Shown: piece by piece, positions 1 through 5,361 of the stretch
Position numbering within the stretch: the first letter of the stretch is position 1
Layout of the letters: each line of letters begins with the position of its first letter
NCBI GenBank assembly: GCA_050732635.1
Contig: JBOHRE010000147.1
Location: 1 to 5,887 of the forward strand
Source of the DNA: JBOHRE01 sp050732635
GTDB taxonomy: Bacteria; Gemmatimonadota; Gemmatimonadetes; Longimicrobiales; RSA9
Length of the DNA: 5,887 bases
Reading direction: 5' to 3'
Translations under genes and position numbers: made by a program
The notes under the pieces: generated by a model
Databases searched by the model: none
What the model was told of the DNA's origin: nothing
Seen by the model: only the letters and a program-made list of their open reading frames with translations

Positions 1-130
1 GATCGAAACCCAGCACCGCCGCCAGCCGCGCTACGCCCTCCGGCGAGTCGCACGCGCCCAGCGCCGCCTCCACAGCCGCGCGTTTCGTAGCCACGCGACC
101 AATGCCGCGCCGCGCCGCGGGCACCTCCAT
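1..130 (-). CDS. Possible unrecognised protein, N-terminal fragment
   Basis: An open minus-strand frame starts at an ATG (128-130) and runs off the left edge, giving 43 complete codons. It reads MEVPAARRGIGRV, then an Ala-rich, probably helical stretch ending in ARLAAVLGFD. An in-frame TGA lies about 50 bp upstream of the ATG, and no other ATG or GTG lies between, so this is the first usual start in the frame. A GTG at codon 13 is an alternative. No Shine-Dalgarno sequence is visible before either. It lies 62 bp downstream of the UPF0316 gene on the same strand, so it could be a third member of that unit. I do not recognise the family, and 43 residues are too few to assign a function. It could also be a chance frame in high-GC DNA. 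Confidence 0.38.
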   Translation of the reverse strand, partial: MEVPAARRGIGRVATKRAAVEAALGACDSPEGVARLAAVLGFD

Positions 131-192
131 GGCCGGACGCGCCGATCTCGCCGGCCGACGGCTGGGGCGTGCTGCAGCTGATCAGAAGGCGA
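131..192. other. Short intergenic gap, no clear signal
   Basis: This is the 62-bp gap between the UPF0316 stop codon and the possible gene at the left edge. It contains small palindromic words (CAGCTG, CTGATCAG) but no GC-rich hairpin followed by a T-run, so I see no intrinsic terminator. I also see no convincing promoter. Confidence 0.4.
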
Positions 193-735
193 CTACCGCC
201 GCGGCCCTGCGTACAGCTTGCCGCGCTGGATGATGCGGGGCTCCTCGACGGTCACGAAGGCCTCGGGGTCCCAGCGGTCCACCTCGCGCAGCACGGAGCG
301 GATGTGCTTGCGCCGGCAGGCGGTGTAGACCACTTCGACCAGGCCCTCGCGGCCGTGGCCGGCGAACTCGGTCACGCCGAAGCCGCGCTCGCGCAGCGCC
401 TCGGCCAGCTCGACGCCGCCGTGCTGCGAGATGATGCGGATGGTGGCGAGGCCGAGGGCGAGCTTGGACTCGATCCACATGCCGACCAGGTTGCCGGTGG
501 CGAAGCCGCCGGCGTAACCCACGATGTGCCAGACGCTGTTGAGATTGCGGATCGCGGCGCCGACGGCCAGGATCCAGACGGAGACCTCGACGACGGCGAT
601 GAAGGGCACGGCTGCGCGCACGTTGCGCATGGTCAGCAGCACGCGCGTGGTCGACAGCGAGACGTCGACGATGCGCAGGCAGAAGATGACGAGCGGCCCC
701 CAGGGGCCGCCGAAGACGGCGTCGATGTCGGTCAT
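193..735 (-). CDS. UPF0316 membrane protein (DUF5698 + DUF2179)
   Basis: A protein of 180 aa starting MTDIDAVFGG. The N-terminal half has three hydrophobic segments (about residues 14-35, 42-62 and 68-89), including the TTRVLLTMRN and GYAGGFATGNLVGMWIE stretches that I recognise from the UPF0316/YebE group (DUF5698). The soluble C-terminal part (about 95-180), with IRIISQHG, RGFGVTEF and VVYTACRRKHI, matches DUF2179, a domain also found at the end of YitT-type membrane proteins. The length is normal for the family. The frame could begin 25 codons earlier at 810, but that extension is Arg/Pro-rich and lies inside the reductase gene. I chose the ATG at 733-735 because it overlaps the reductase stop as ATGA and starts just before the conserved region. 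The protein sits in the inner membrane with a probably cytosolic C-terminal domain. Its molecular function is unknown. The stop is TAG. Confidence 0.88.
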   Translation of the reverse strand: MTDIDAVFGGPWGPLVIFCLRIVDVSLSTTRVLLTMRNVRAAVPFIAVVEVSVWILAVGAAIRNLNSVWHIVGYAGGFATGNLVGMWIESKLALGLATIRIISQHGGVELAEALRERGFGVTEFAGHGREGLVEVVYTACRRKHIRSVLREVDRWDPEAFVTVEEPRIIQRGKLYAGPRR

Positions 736-1718
736 CGGGTCGGCGGTGCGAGGAAGTCGGGCGCGTCGAGGTGCGGTATGCCATCGAGGACAGCCCCGAC
801 CTCGACGCACGCCTCCTCATCGAGCACGATGTCATCGGCGCGGCGGACCAGCTCGAGGTGCTCGGGCCGGCGCGCGCCGAGCAGCGCGACGTCGATGCCG
901 GGCGTATCGAGTGCCCAGCGCAGCGCCAGCGTCGCGACGTCGCTCTGCCAGCGCTCGCGCGCGATCGCATCCAGCGCGCGCACGGCTGCGAGGTAGCGGT
1001 CGAGACGAGGTGGCTGGAGCTTCGGGTCGCTGCGGCGCACGTCGTCGTCGCCGAAGCTCGTGTCGGCGGTCATGCGGCCACCGAGCAGGCCACGGCACAG
1101 CGGGCCGTAGGCCGTGACGAAGATGCCGTGCTCGCGGCAGTAGGGCAGCAGCTCGCGCTCGATGCCGCGCTCGAAGAGGTTGTAGGGCGGCTCGCAGGCG
1201 TGCACGGGCGCGGCCTGGCGGAACAGCTCGAGTCGGGCGACGTCGAAGTTGCTGACGCCGATGGCGCGGATCACGCCGCGTGACCAGAGCCGCTCCATCG
1301 CCTCGGCCGTCTGCCGCACATCCACGAGCGGATCCGGCCAGTGCACGAAGTAGATGTCGATGGCATCGGTGCGCAGCCGGCGCAGCGACTGTTCGACCTC
1401 GGCGAGCACGCGCTGCGGCCTGCCATCGACCCAGTCGCCGTGGTCATCCCAGTCGAGCCCGCATTTGGTGGCGATCACGACCGTGTCGCGGTCGCGGCCG
1501 TGCTCGCGCAGCGCACGCGCGACCAGCTCTTCGGCGCGGCCGTGGCCGTACACCGGCGCCGTGTCGATCAGGTCGATGCCGAGGTCGAGCGCGGCGCGGA
1601 TCGTCGCGACCGCCTGCGCCTCGGGCGTGCCGCCCCAGAACAGGCCGCCGATCGACCAGGTGCCGAGGCCGATCCGGGCGACGTCGCGCTCCAGGCATTC
1701 GATTCGGATTCGTTCCAC
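732..1718 (-). CDS. Aldo/keto reductase
   Basis: A 328-aa cytosolic oxidoreductase with the AKR (alpha/beta)8 barrel, expected to reduce carbonyl groups using NAD(P)H. Numbered from the chosen start, the catalytic tetrad is complete: Asp52 in LIDTAPVYG, Tyr57, Lys85 in VVIATKCG and His126 in YFVHWPDP. Further family marks are GLGTWSIGG near the N-terminus, IGVSNF at about 153-158, PPYNLFERGIE, AYGPLCRGLLGGRM and a C-terminal VALLGARRPEHL cofactor-binding loop. The whole resembles the AKR11-like bacterial group. Length is typical. The start is set at GTG 1716-1718: it follows GGGAGG (1722-1727), although the spacer is only 3-4 nt, and no in-frame ATG exists. The frame stays open to a GTG at 1793, but that extension encodes a Gly-Leu-Gly-Pro repeat from low-complexity DNA. 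The stop overlaps the next gene's ATG. The physiological substrate cannot be read from the sequence. Confidence 0.93.
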   Translation of the reverse strand: MERIRIECLERDVARIGLGTWSIGGLFWGGTPEAQAVATIRAALDLGIDLIDTAPVYGHGRAEELVARALREHGRDRDTVVIATKCGLDWDDHGDWVDGRPQRVLAEVEQSLRRLRTDAIDIYFVHWPDPLVDVRQTAEAMERLWSRGVIRAIGVSNFDVARLELFRQAAPVHACEPPYNLFERGIERELLPYCREHGIFVTAYGPLCRGLLGGRMTADTSFGDDDVRRSDPKLQPPRLDRYLAAVRALDAIARERWQSDVATLALRWALDTPGIDVALLGARRPEHLELVRRADDIVLDEEACVEVGAVLDGIPHLDAPDFLAPPTR

Positions 1719-1721
1719 TCG

Positions 1722-1727
1722 CCTCCC
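1722..1727 (-). promoter_or_regulatory. Ribosome binding site of the reductase
   Basis: On the minus strand this reads GGGAGG, 3 nt before the GTG at 1718 (4 nt if GGGAG is the core). The spacing is short, but it is the only Shine-Dalgarno-like sequence near the beginning of the conserved AKR region, and it decides the start in favour of this GTG over the GTG at 1793. Confidence 0.5.
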
Positions 1728-1733
1728 GCCAGC

Positions 1734-1754
1734 GTTGATGGTTGATGGTTGATC
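1734..1754. repeat. Tandem 7-bp repeat, three copies
   Basis: GTTGATG occurs at 1734-1740 and 1741-1747, and GTTGATC at 1748-1754, directly head to tail. The tract lies between the reductase ribosome binding site and the C-rich repeat, so it would fall in the reductase leader or its promoter spacer. Its lower GC content sets it apart from the surroundings. Copy number could change by slippage, and a 7-bp unit would change promoter or operator spacing by a non-helical amount. Confidence 0.85.
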
Positions 1755-1757
1755 GGG

Positions 1758-1793
1758 CCCCAGCCCCAGCCCTGGCCCCAGCCCCAGCCCCAC
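1758..1793. repeat. C-rich 6-bp repeat; G-quadruplex motif on minus strand
   Basis: Six 6-bp units lie head to tail: CCCCAG twice, CCCTGG, CCCCAG twice, CCCCAC. The array can also be seen as two 18-bp units. The minus strand therefore carries six runs of three or four G separated by loops of 2-3 nt (CT, CT, CCA, CT, CT), which satisfies the usual G-quadruplex pattern with two runs to spare. The G-rich strand is the coding-sense strand for the reductase, so a structure could form in its leader RNA if transcription begins upstream of the array. Confidence 0.85.
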
Positions 1794-1809
1794 ATACTAC
1801 ATTGCCGGC

Positions 1810-3021
1810 ATGCGCGATCTCTACCTGGTGCCGCCGGATGGTGCCGTACCGGACGACCTGGGCCTCGTGCTGACGGGCGGTGGCGCCCGGGGCGCGTACC
1901 AGGTCGGCGTGCTGTCCTGGATCGCCGAGCACTATCCGGACCTGGCGCTGCCGATCATCACGGGCGTGTCGGCCGGCGCGGTGAACGCGGGGCACCTGGC
2001 CGGCCATCACGGCAGCTTCGGCCAGGCGGTGGCCGAGCTGATCGGGCTGTGGAGCGAGCTGACGACCGAGCAGGTGTTCCGCGCCGATGCGCCGCTGCTG
2101 GGGTGGAACGTGCTGCGCTGGGGCACGCGTCTGGTCACGGGTGGCGTGGTCAAGCAGCGGGAGGTGAAATCGTTCCTCGACACCCAGCCGCTGCGCAAGT
2201 ATCTCGACGAGGTCTACGCCTGCGTCGACGGCCGGCTCACCGGCATCGACTTCAACCTGCGGCGCGGCACGCTGAAGGCGGCCGCGATCACGACCACGGA
2301 CTACACGACCGGGCAGTCGGTGGTGTGGGTGCAGGGGCGTGGCATCGAGGGCTGGACGCGACCGATGCGTCGCGCGCTGCCGGCCGAGCTCACGGTGGAT
2401 CACGTGCTGGCGTCGACATCGCTGCCCATCTTCTTCCCCGCCGTCCAGGTGGGCGAGCACTGGTATGGCGACGGCGGCATCCGCCAGGTCGCGCCGCTGT
2501 CACCCGCGCTGCACCTCGGCGCGCGCCGGCTGCTCGCGATCTCGACGCGCTACGAGACCACGCAGGAGCAGGGCGACCGGCCCAAGACGGCGGGCTACCC
2601 GCCGCCCGCGCAGGTGCTCGGCGTGCTGATGAACGCGATCTTCCTCGATCTGCTGGACCAGGACGAGATGCGCCTGGAGCGGCTGAACCGGCTGCTGCTC
2701 AAGGTGCCGCCCGAGCAGCGCGAGGGCATGAAGCCGATCAGCCTGCTGATCATGCGGCCGTCGCGCGACCTGTCGCGCATGGCGGGCCGCTACGAGATCA
2801 CGCTGCCGCGCACGTTCCGCATGCTGATCCGCGGGCTCGGCACGCGCGAGACGCGCTCGCCCGATGTGCTGTCCATGCTGTTGTTCGAGCCGCAGTACCT
2901 GCGGCGCCTGATCTCGCTCGGCCGGCGCGATGCGGAGCGTCGCGCCCAGGAGCTGCACGCGTTCCTGGAGGGCGCACCCCGCGTGCACCGCGAGCCGGCC
3001 GAGCCGGTCCGCTCGGCCTGA
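1810..3021 (+). CDS. Patatin-like phospholipase
   Basis: A 403-aa serine hydrolase of the patatin family, which uses a Ser-Asp dyad to cleave acyl esters of phospholipids or other lipids. The oxyanion-hole glycines are TGGGARGAY at residues 22-30. The nucleophile elbow is GVSAG at 52-56 with Ser54, and the catalytic Asp is Asp221 in the DGG motif of WYGDGGIRQ. Between them is the expected AAITTTDYTTGQ strand region, and LASTSLPIFFP precedes the Asp. The patatin domain spans about 17-235. The remaining C-terminal part (about 250-403) is helical and charged, with an uncharacterised role but common in bacterial patatins of this length. No signal peptide or membrane segment is seen, so it is probably cytosolic or peripherally membrane-bound. 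ATG 1810 is chosen because the conserved region begins at about residue 17. No Shine-Dalgarno sequence precedes it, and a GTG at codon 7 is a possible alternative. It is the first gene of a unit with the deacylase 24 bp downstream. Confidence 0.94.
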   Translation: MRDLYLVPPDGAVPDDLGLVLTGGGARGAYQVGVLSWIAEHYPDLALPIITGVSAGAVNAGHLAGHHGSFGQAVAELIGLWSELTTEQVFRADAPLLGWNVLRWGTRLVTGGVVKQREVKSFLDTQPLRKYLDEVYACVDGRLTGIDFNLRRGTLKAAAITTTDYTTGQSVVWVQGRGIEGWTRPMRRALPAELTVDHVLASTSLPIFFPAVQVGEHWYGDGGIRQVAPLSPALHLGARRLLAISTRYETTQEQGDRPKTAGYPPPAQVLGVLMNAIFLDLLDQDEMRLERLNRLLLKVPPEQREGMKPISLLIMRPSRDLSRMAGRYEITLPRTFRMLIRGLGTRETRSPDVLSMLLFEPQYLRRLISLGRRDAERRAQELHAFLEGAPRVHREPAEPVRSA

Positions 3022-3037
3022 CGCACGCCGCTGAAAC

Positions 3038-3041
3038 GAGG
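3038..3041 (+). promoter_or_regulatory. Ribosome binding site of the deacylase
   Basis: GAGG lies 4 nt before the ATG at 3046, within the 24-bp gap after the patatin stop. It supports this start, which also gives a proper signal peptide. The gap has no terminator-like structure, so the gene is probably co-transcribed with the patatin gene. Confidence 0.6.
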
Positions 3042-3045
3042 ATCC

Positions 3046-4611
3046 ATGCGATATCCCCACGCCCTCGCGCTCGCCCTCGCCCTCGCGCCACACGCGAGCA
3101 GCGCCCAGGCGCCGTACGATGTCCTGATCCGCGGCGCCCGGCTGCTCGATGGCAGCGGCAACCCCTGGGTCCACGCCGATATCGCGGTGCGCGGCGACCG
3201 TATCGCTGCGGTCGGCGACCTGGCCGAGACCGACGCCGCGCGCGTGATCGATGCACGCGGCCTCTACGTCGCGCCCGGGTTCATCGACACGCACTCGCAC
3301 GCGGGTGGAGGACTGGCCGATGCCGACCTGGCCGGCGCCGTGCCGCTGCTGGCGCAGGGGATCACCACCGTGTTCGTGAACCCGGACGGCGGCGGTCCGA
3401 CGGACGTGGCGGCGCAGCGCGGCGAGCTGGAGCAGGCGGGCATCGGCGTCAACGTCGCCCAGCTCGTGGGGCACGGCTCTGTGCGACGCGCTGTGATTGG
3501 CCTGGCGGACCGCGCCGCGACGCCGCAGGAGCTGGACGCGATGCGCGCACTCGTGCGGGCAGGGATGGAGCAGGGCGCGTTCGGTCTGTCCTCCGGCCTC
3601 TACTACACGCCGGGCAGCTTCGCGCCGCTCGAGGAAGTCATCGAGCTGGCGCGCGAGGTGCGGCCGTTCGGCGGCGCATACACGAGCCACATCCGCGACG
3701 AAGCGGATTACACGATCGGCGTGGTCGCCGCGGTCGATGAGGTGATCCGGGTCGCGCGCGAGGCGGAAGTCCCGGGCGTGGTCACGCACATCAAGGCGCT
3801 GGGCCCGCGCGTGTGGGGCTACGCGGGCGCGCTGATCCAGCGCATCGAGCGCGCGCGCGGGCAGGGCGTCGAGGTCTTCGCGGACCAGTACCCGTACCTG
3901 GCTTCGGCGACCGGGCTGGAGGCCGCGCTCGTGCCGGCATGGGCGCGCGCGGGCGGCGACACGGCGTTCGTGCGGCGGCTCGGCGAGCCGGAGACGCGCG
4001 CGCGCATCCGCAGCGAGATGGTCGAGAACCTGGACCGCCGTGGCGGCGCCGAGCGGATCCAGTTCCGGCGGTTCGAGCCCGACGCCAGCATCGAGGGCCG
4101 CACGCTGGCCGCGGTCGCCGCGGAGCGAGGCCAGGACCCGATCGCCACGGCGCTCGAGCTGATCGCTCAGGACGGGCCGAGCATCGTGTCGTTCAACATG
4201 CATGAGGACGACGTGCGCGCGCTGATGCGGCAGCCCTGGACCATGACCGCGTCGGATGGCGACCTCGGGCCGATGAACGTCGGCGTGCCGCACCCGCGCA
4301 GCTACGGCACGTTCCCGCGCAAGCTGCGTGAGTACGCGGTCGAGCAGCGCGTCGTGGATCTGGCAGCCGCGGTCCGCAGCATGACGTCGCTGCCGGCGCT
4401 GGTCTACGGGCTGGCGGACCGCGGTGTGATCCGGGCCGGCGCGGTGGCGGACCTGCTGGTCTTCGATCTGGAACGCGTCGACGATCCGGCCACGTTCACC
4501 GCGCCGCACCAGCTCGCGGAGGGCATGGTCCACGTGCTGGTCAACGGCCGCTTCGCGATCGACGAGGGTCGGCCGACGGGCGAGCGGAACGGGCGCGTGC
4601 TGCGACGCTGA
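3046..4611 (+). CDS. Exported N-acyl-D-amino-acid deacylase family amidohydrolase
   Basis: A 521-aa metal-dependent amidohydrolase of the D-aminoacylase group, expected to release a fatty or acetyl acyl group, or a related amide, from an N-acyl-D-amino acid. Residues 1-22 form a signal peptide with an Ala-Leu repeat core and likely cleavage after AQA, so it acts in the periplasm or outside. The mature protein has the small beta-sandwich start (YDVLIRGARLLDGSG), then the TIM barrel with FIDTHSH (His83, His85), YTSHIRDE (His215), THIKALG (His248, Lys250) and the catalytic Asp404 in ASDGDLG. The C-terminal HQLAEGMVHVLVNG stretch closes the sandwich. The metal-ligand Cys of the classic enzymes (GNCG) is replaced: the aligned stretch is FVNPDGGG, with Asp114 at about that place. 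Length is normal. It follows the patatin gene in the same unit and converges on the ABC permease gene. An acyl-peptidase or dihydropyrimidinase-like activity is possible, and the substrate is unproven. Confidence 0.9.
   Translation: MRYPHALALALALAPHASSAQAPYDVLIRGARLLDGSGNPWVHADIAVRGDRIAAVGDLAETDAARVIDARGLYVAPGFIDTHSHAGGGLADADLAGAVPLLAQGITTVFVNPDGGGPTDVAAQRGELEQAGIGVNVAQLVGHGSVRRAVIGLADRAATPQELDAMRALVRAGMEQGAFGLSSGLYYTPGSFAPLEEVIELAREVRPFGGAYTSHIRDEADYTIGVVAAVDEVIRVAREAEVPGVVTHIKALGPRVWGYAGALIQRIERARGQGVEVFADQYPYLASATGLEAALVPAWARAGGDTAFVRRLGEPETRARIRSEMVENLDRRGGAERIQFRRFEPDASIEGRTLAAVAAERGQDPIATALELIAQDGPSIVSFNMHEDDVRALMRQPWTMTASDGDLGPMNVGVPHPRSYGTFPRKLREYAVEQRVVDLAAAVRSMTSLPALVYGLADRGVIRAGAVADLLVFDLERVDDPATFTAPHQLAEGMVHVLVNGRFAIDEGRPTGERNGRVLRR
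3061..3084 (+). repeat. 6-bp tandem repeat inside the signal peptide
   Basis: Four 6-bp units (GCCCTC, GCGCTC, GCCCTC, GCCCTC) encode Ala-Leu four times, residues 6-13, forming the hydrophobic core of the deacylase signal peptide. Gain or loss of a unit would keep the reading frame and lengthen or shorten the core by two residues. Confidence 0.75.
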
Positions 4612-4620
4612 GCCTCAGCG
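4606..4620. other. Inverted repeat across two convergent stop codons
   Basis: CGCTGAG, one central C, then CTCAGCG form a perfect 7-bp inverted repeat. The left arm contains the TGA of the deacylase (4609-4611) and the right arm contains the TGA of the permease on the other strand (4615-4617). As RNA it could fold into a 5-bp stem with a 5-nt loop in either direction. No T-run follows on either side, so it is at best a weak bidirectional terminator, and the symmetry may simply follow from paired Arg-stop codons. Confidence 0.5.
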
Positions 4621-5361
4621 CAGCTCGCGGCGGGCAATGTCGCCGATGGCGAGCAGTGCGAGAACGCCGCCGCCGATGCCGCCGATCATCACGGCGGCCA
4701 CCGCCGTGTGCTCCGGCTGCAGCGCCCGCAGCGGCAGCGCCCAGGGCAGCAGGCGCAGCCACCCCGTTCCGACCGTGAACCAGGCCAGCAGCGTCCCCGT
4801 GAGGCCCACCGTCAGCGGCAGCGCGCTGCCGCGCCGACGCATGCTGATCCAGGACTGCAGCGCGAGAATCGCGAGCCCCGCCAGCAGCATGCGCAGCGCG
4901 GGGCGGGCGACGTCGCCGATCGGCCCCACGGTGCCGAATCCGAGCTCGGGGCGCAGCACGCTCAACAGCCGGCCACCGAGCAGCGTGGCGGCGACGAGCA
5001 CGACTGTCGCCACGACCAGCAGCGCGAGCGCGATGATCAGCTTGGCGGCCGGGATGCTCCAGCGCGGCACGCCGAGCGCGTAGAGGTGCGTCCAGCCGTC
5101 CTCGCCGTGCTCGACACCAGCGAGCAGCGCGGTCTGCAGCGCAATGAGCAGCGGCAGCAGGCAGAGAGCCCAGAGCGCGAGCGTGTTGGACGCATAGGAG
5201 GTCCAGGCATCGCGGCCGCCGAGGCCGGCTTCGCCGCTGCGCAGGTACAGCACGAAGACGAAAGCCACGAGCGCGATCGGCGCCAGCACGGCCGACCAGG
5301 CGGTGAGCGTGCGGCGCAGTTTCAGCGCTTCGGCGTAGGTGGCGCGCAGCAGCGCGGTCAT
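4615..5361 (-). CDS. ABC-2 type transporter permease
   Basis: A 248-aa integral membrane protein, the channel half of an ABC exporter. About six hydrophobic segments are visible (roughly residues 20-40, 57-80, 105-128, 155-172, 176-198 and 215-238). After the second comes GVEHGEDGWTHLYALGVPR followed by PAAKLI, the Glu/Trp/Leu/Pro/Lys pattern typical of ABC-2 permeases of the lantibiotic-immunity or bacitracin-export kind. Length fits that family. The N-terminal RATYAEALKLRRT, an amphipathic stretch before the first membrane segment, is also typical. The ATG at 5359-5361 overlaps the ATPase stop as ATGA, and no separate Shine-Dalgarno sequence is seen, so translation is probably coupled and the two subunits made together. 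The cargo is unknown: an antibiotic, a peptide, a lipid or Na+ are all possible. The gene ends 3 bp from the convergent deacylase stop. Confidence 0.9.
   Translation of the reverse strand: MTALLRATYAEALKLRRTLTAWSAVLAPIALVAFVFVLYLRSGEAGLGGRDAWTSYASNTLALWALCLLPLLIALQTALLAGVEHGEDGWTHLYALGVPRWSIPAAKLIIALALLVVATVVLVAATLLGGRLLSVLRPELGFGTVGPIGDVARPALRMLLAGLAILALQSWISMRRRGSALPLTVGLTGTLLAWFTVGTGWLRLLPWALPLRALQPEHTAVAAVMIGGIGGGVLALLAIGDIARRELR

Larger units (their letters stand above)
1719..1809. promoter_or_regulatory. Divergent promoter region between reductase and patatin units
   Basis: These 91 bp separate two divergently transcribed units, so promoters for both should lie here or within the gene starts. 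The only A/T-rich patch is about 1792-1803. On the plus strand it holds CATACT (1793-1798) and TACATT (1798-1803), each matching TATAAT at 4 of 6 positions. On the minus strand it holds TAGTAT (1794-1799), also 4 of 6. No good -35 element is seen at the right distance for any of them. If TACATT is the -10 element, transcription would start at about the patatin ATG and give a leaderless message, which fits the lack of a Shine-Dalgarno sequence there. Most of the remainder is repeat sequence (see the two repeats). The promoter positions are inference. Confidence 0.4.

Noticed and set aside
736..810. N-terminal extension of the UPF0316 protein to 810
   Set aside because: The extra 25 residues are Arg/Pro-rich and overlap the reductase coding region. 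The ATG in the ATGA overlap directly precedes the conserved membrane domain.
169..996. A 275-codon plus-strand frame
   Set aside because: It is antisense to the UPF0316 gene and the 3' end of the reductase. The composition is Asp/Gly/Ala/His-rich, with no motifs.
1719..1793. N-terminal extension of the reductase to the GTG at 1793
   Set aside because: It would encode a Gly-Leu-Gly-Pro repeat from the C-rich tandem array, with no ribosome binding site. Conserved AKR sequence begins only after the GTG at 1718.
1749..3740. A 663-codon open frame on the plus strand
   Set aside because: It is an out-of-frame shadow crossing the patatin stop and running into the deacylase. It is Arg/Ala/Gly/Pro-rich with no recognisable domain.
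2500..4533. A 677-codon open frame on the minus strand
   Set aside because: It lies antisense to the patatin and the deacylase, both with full catalytic motifs. Its product is Arg/His/Ala-rich without domains, as expected from high-GC codon structure.
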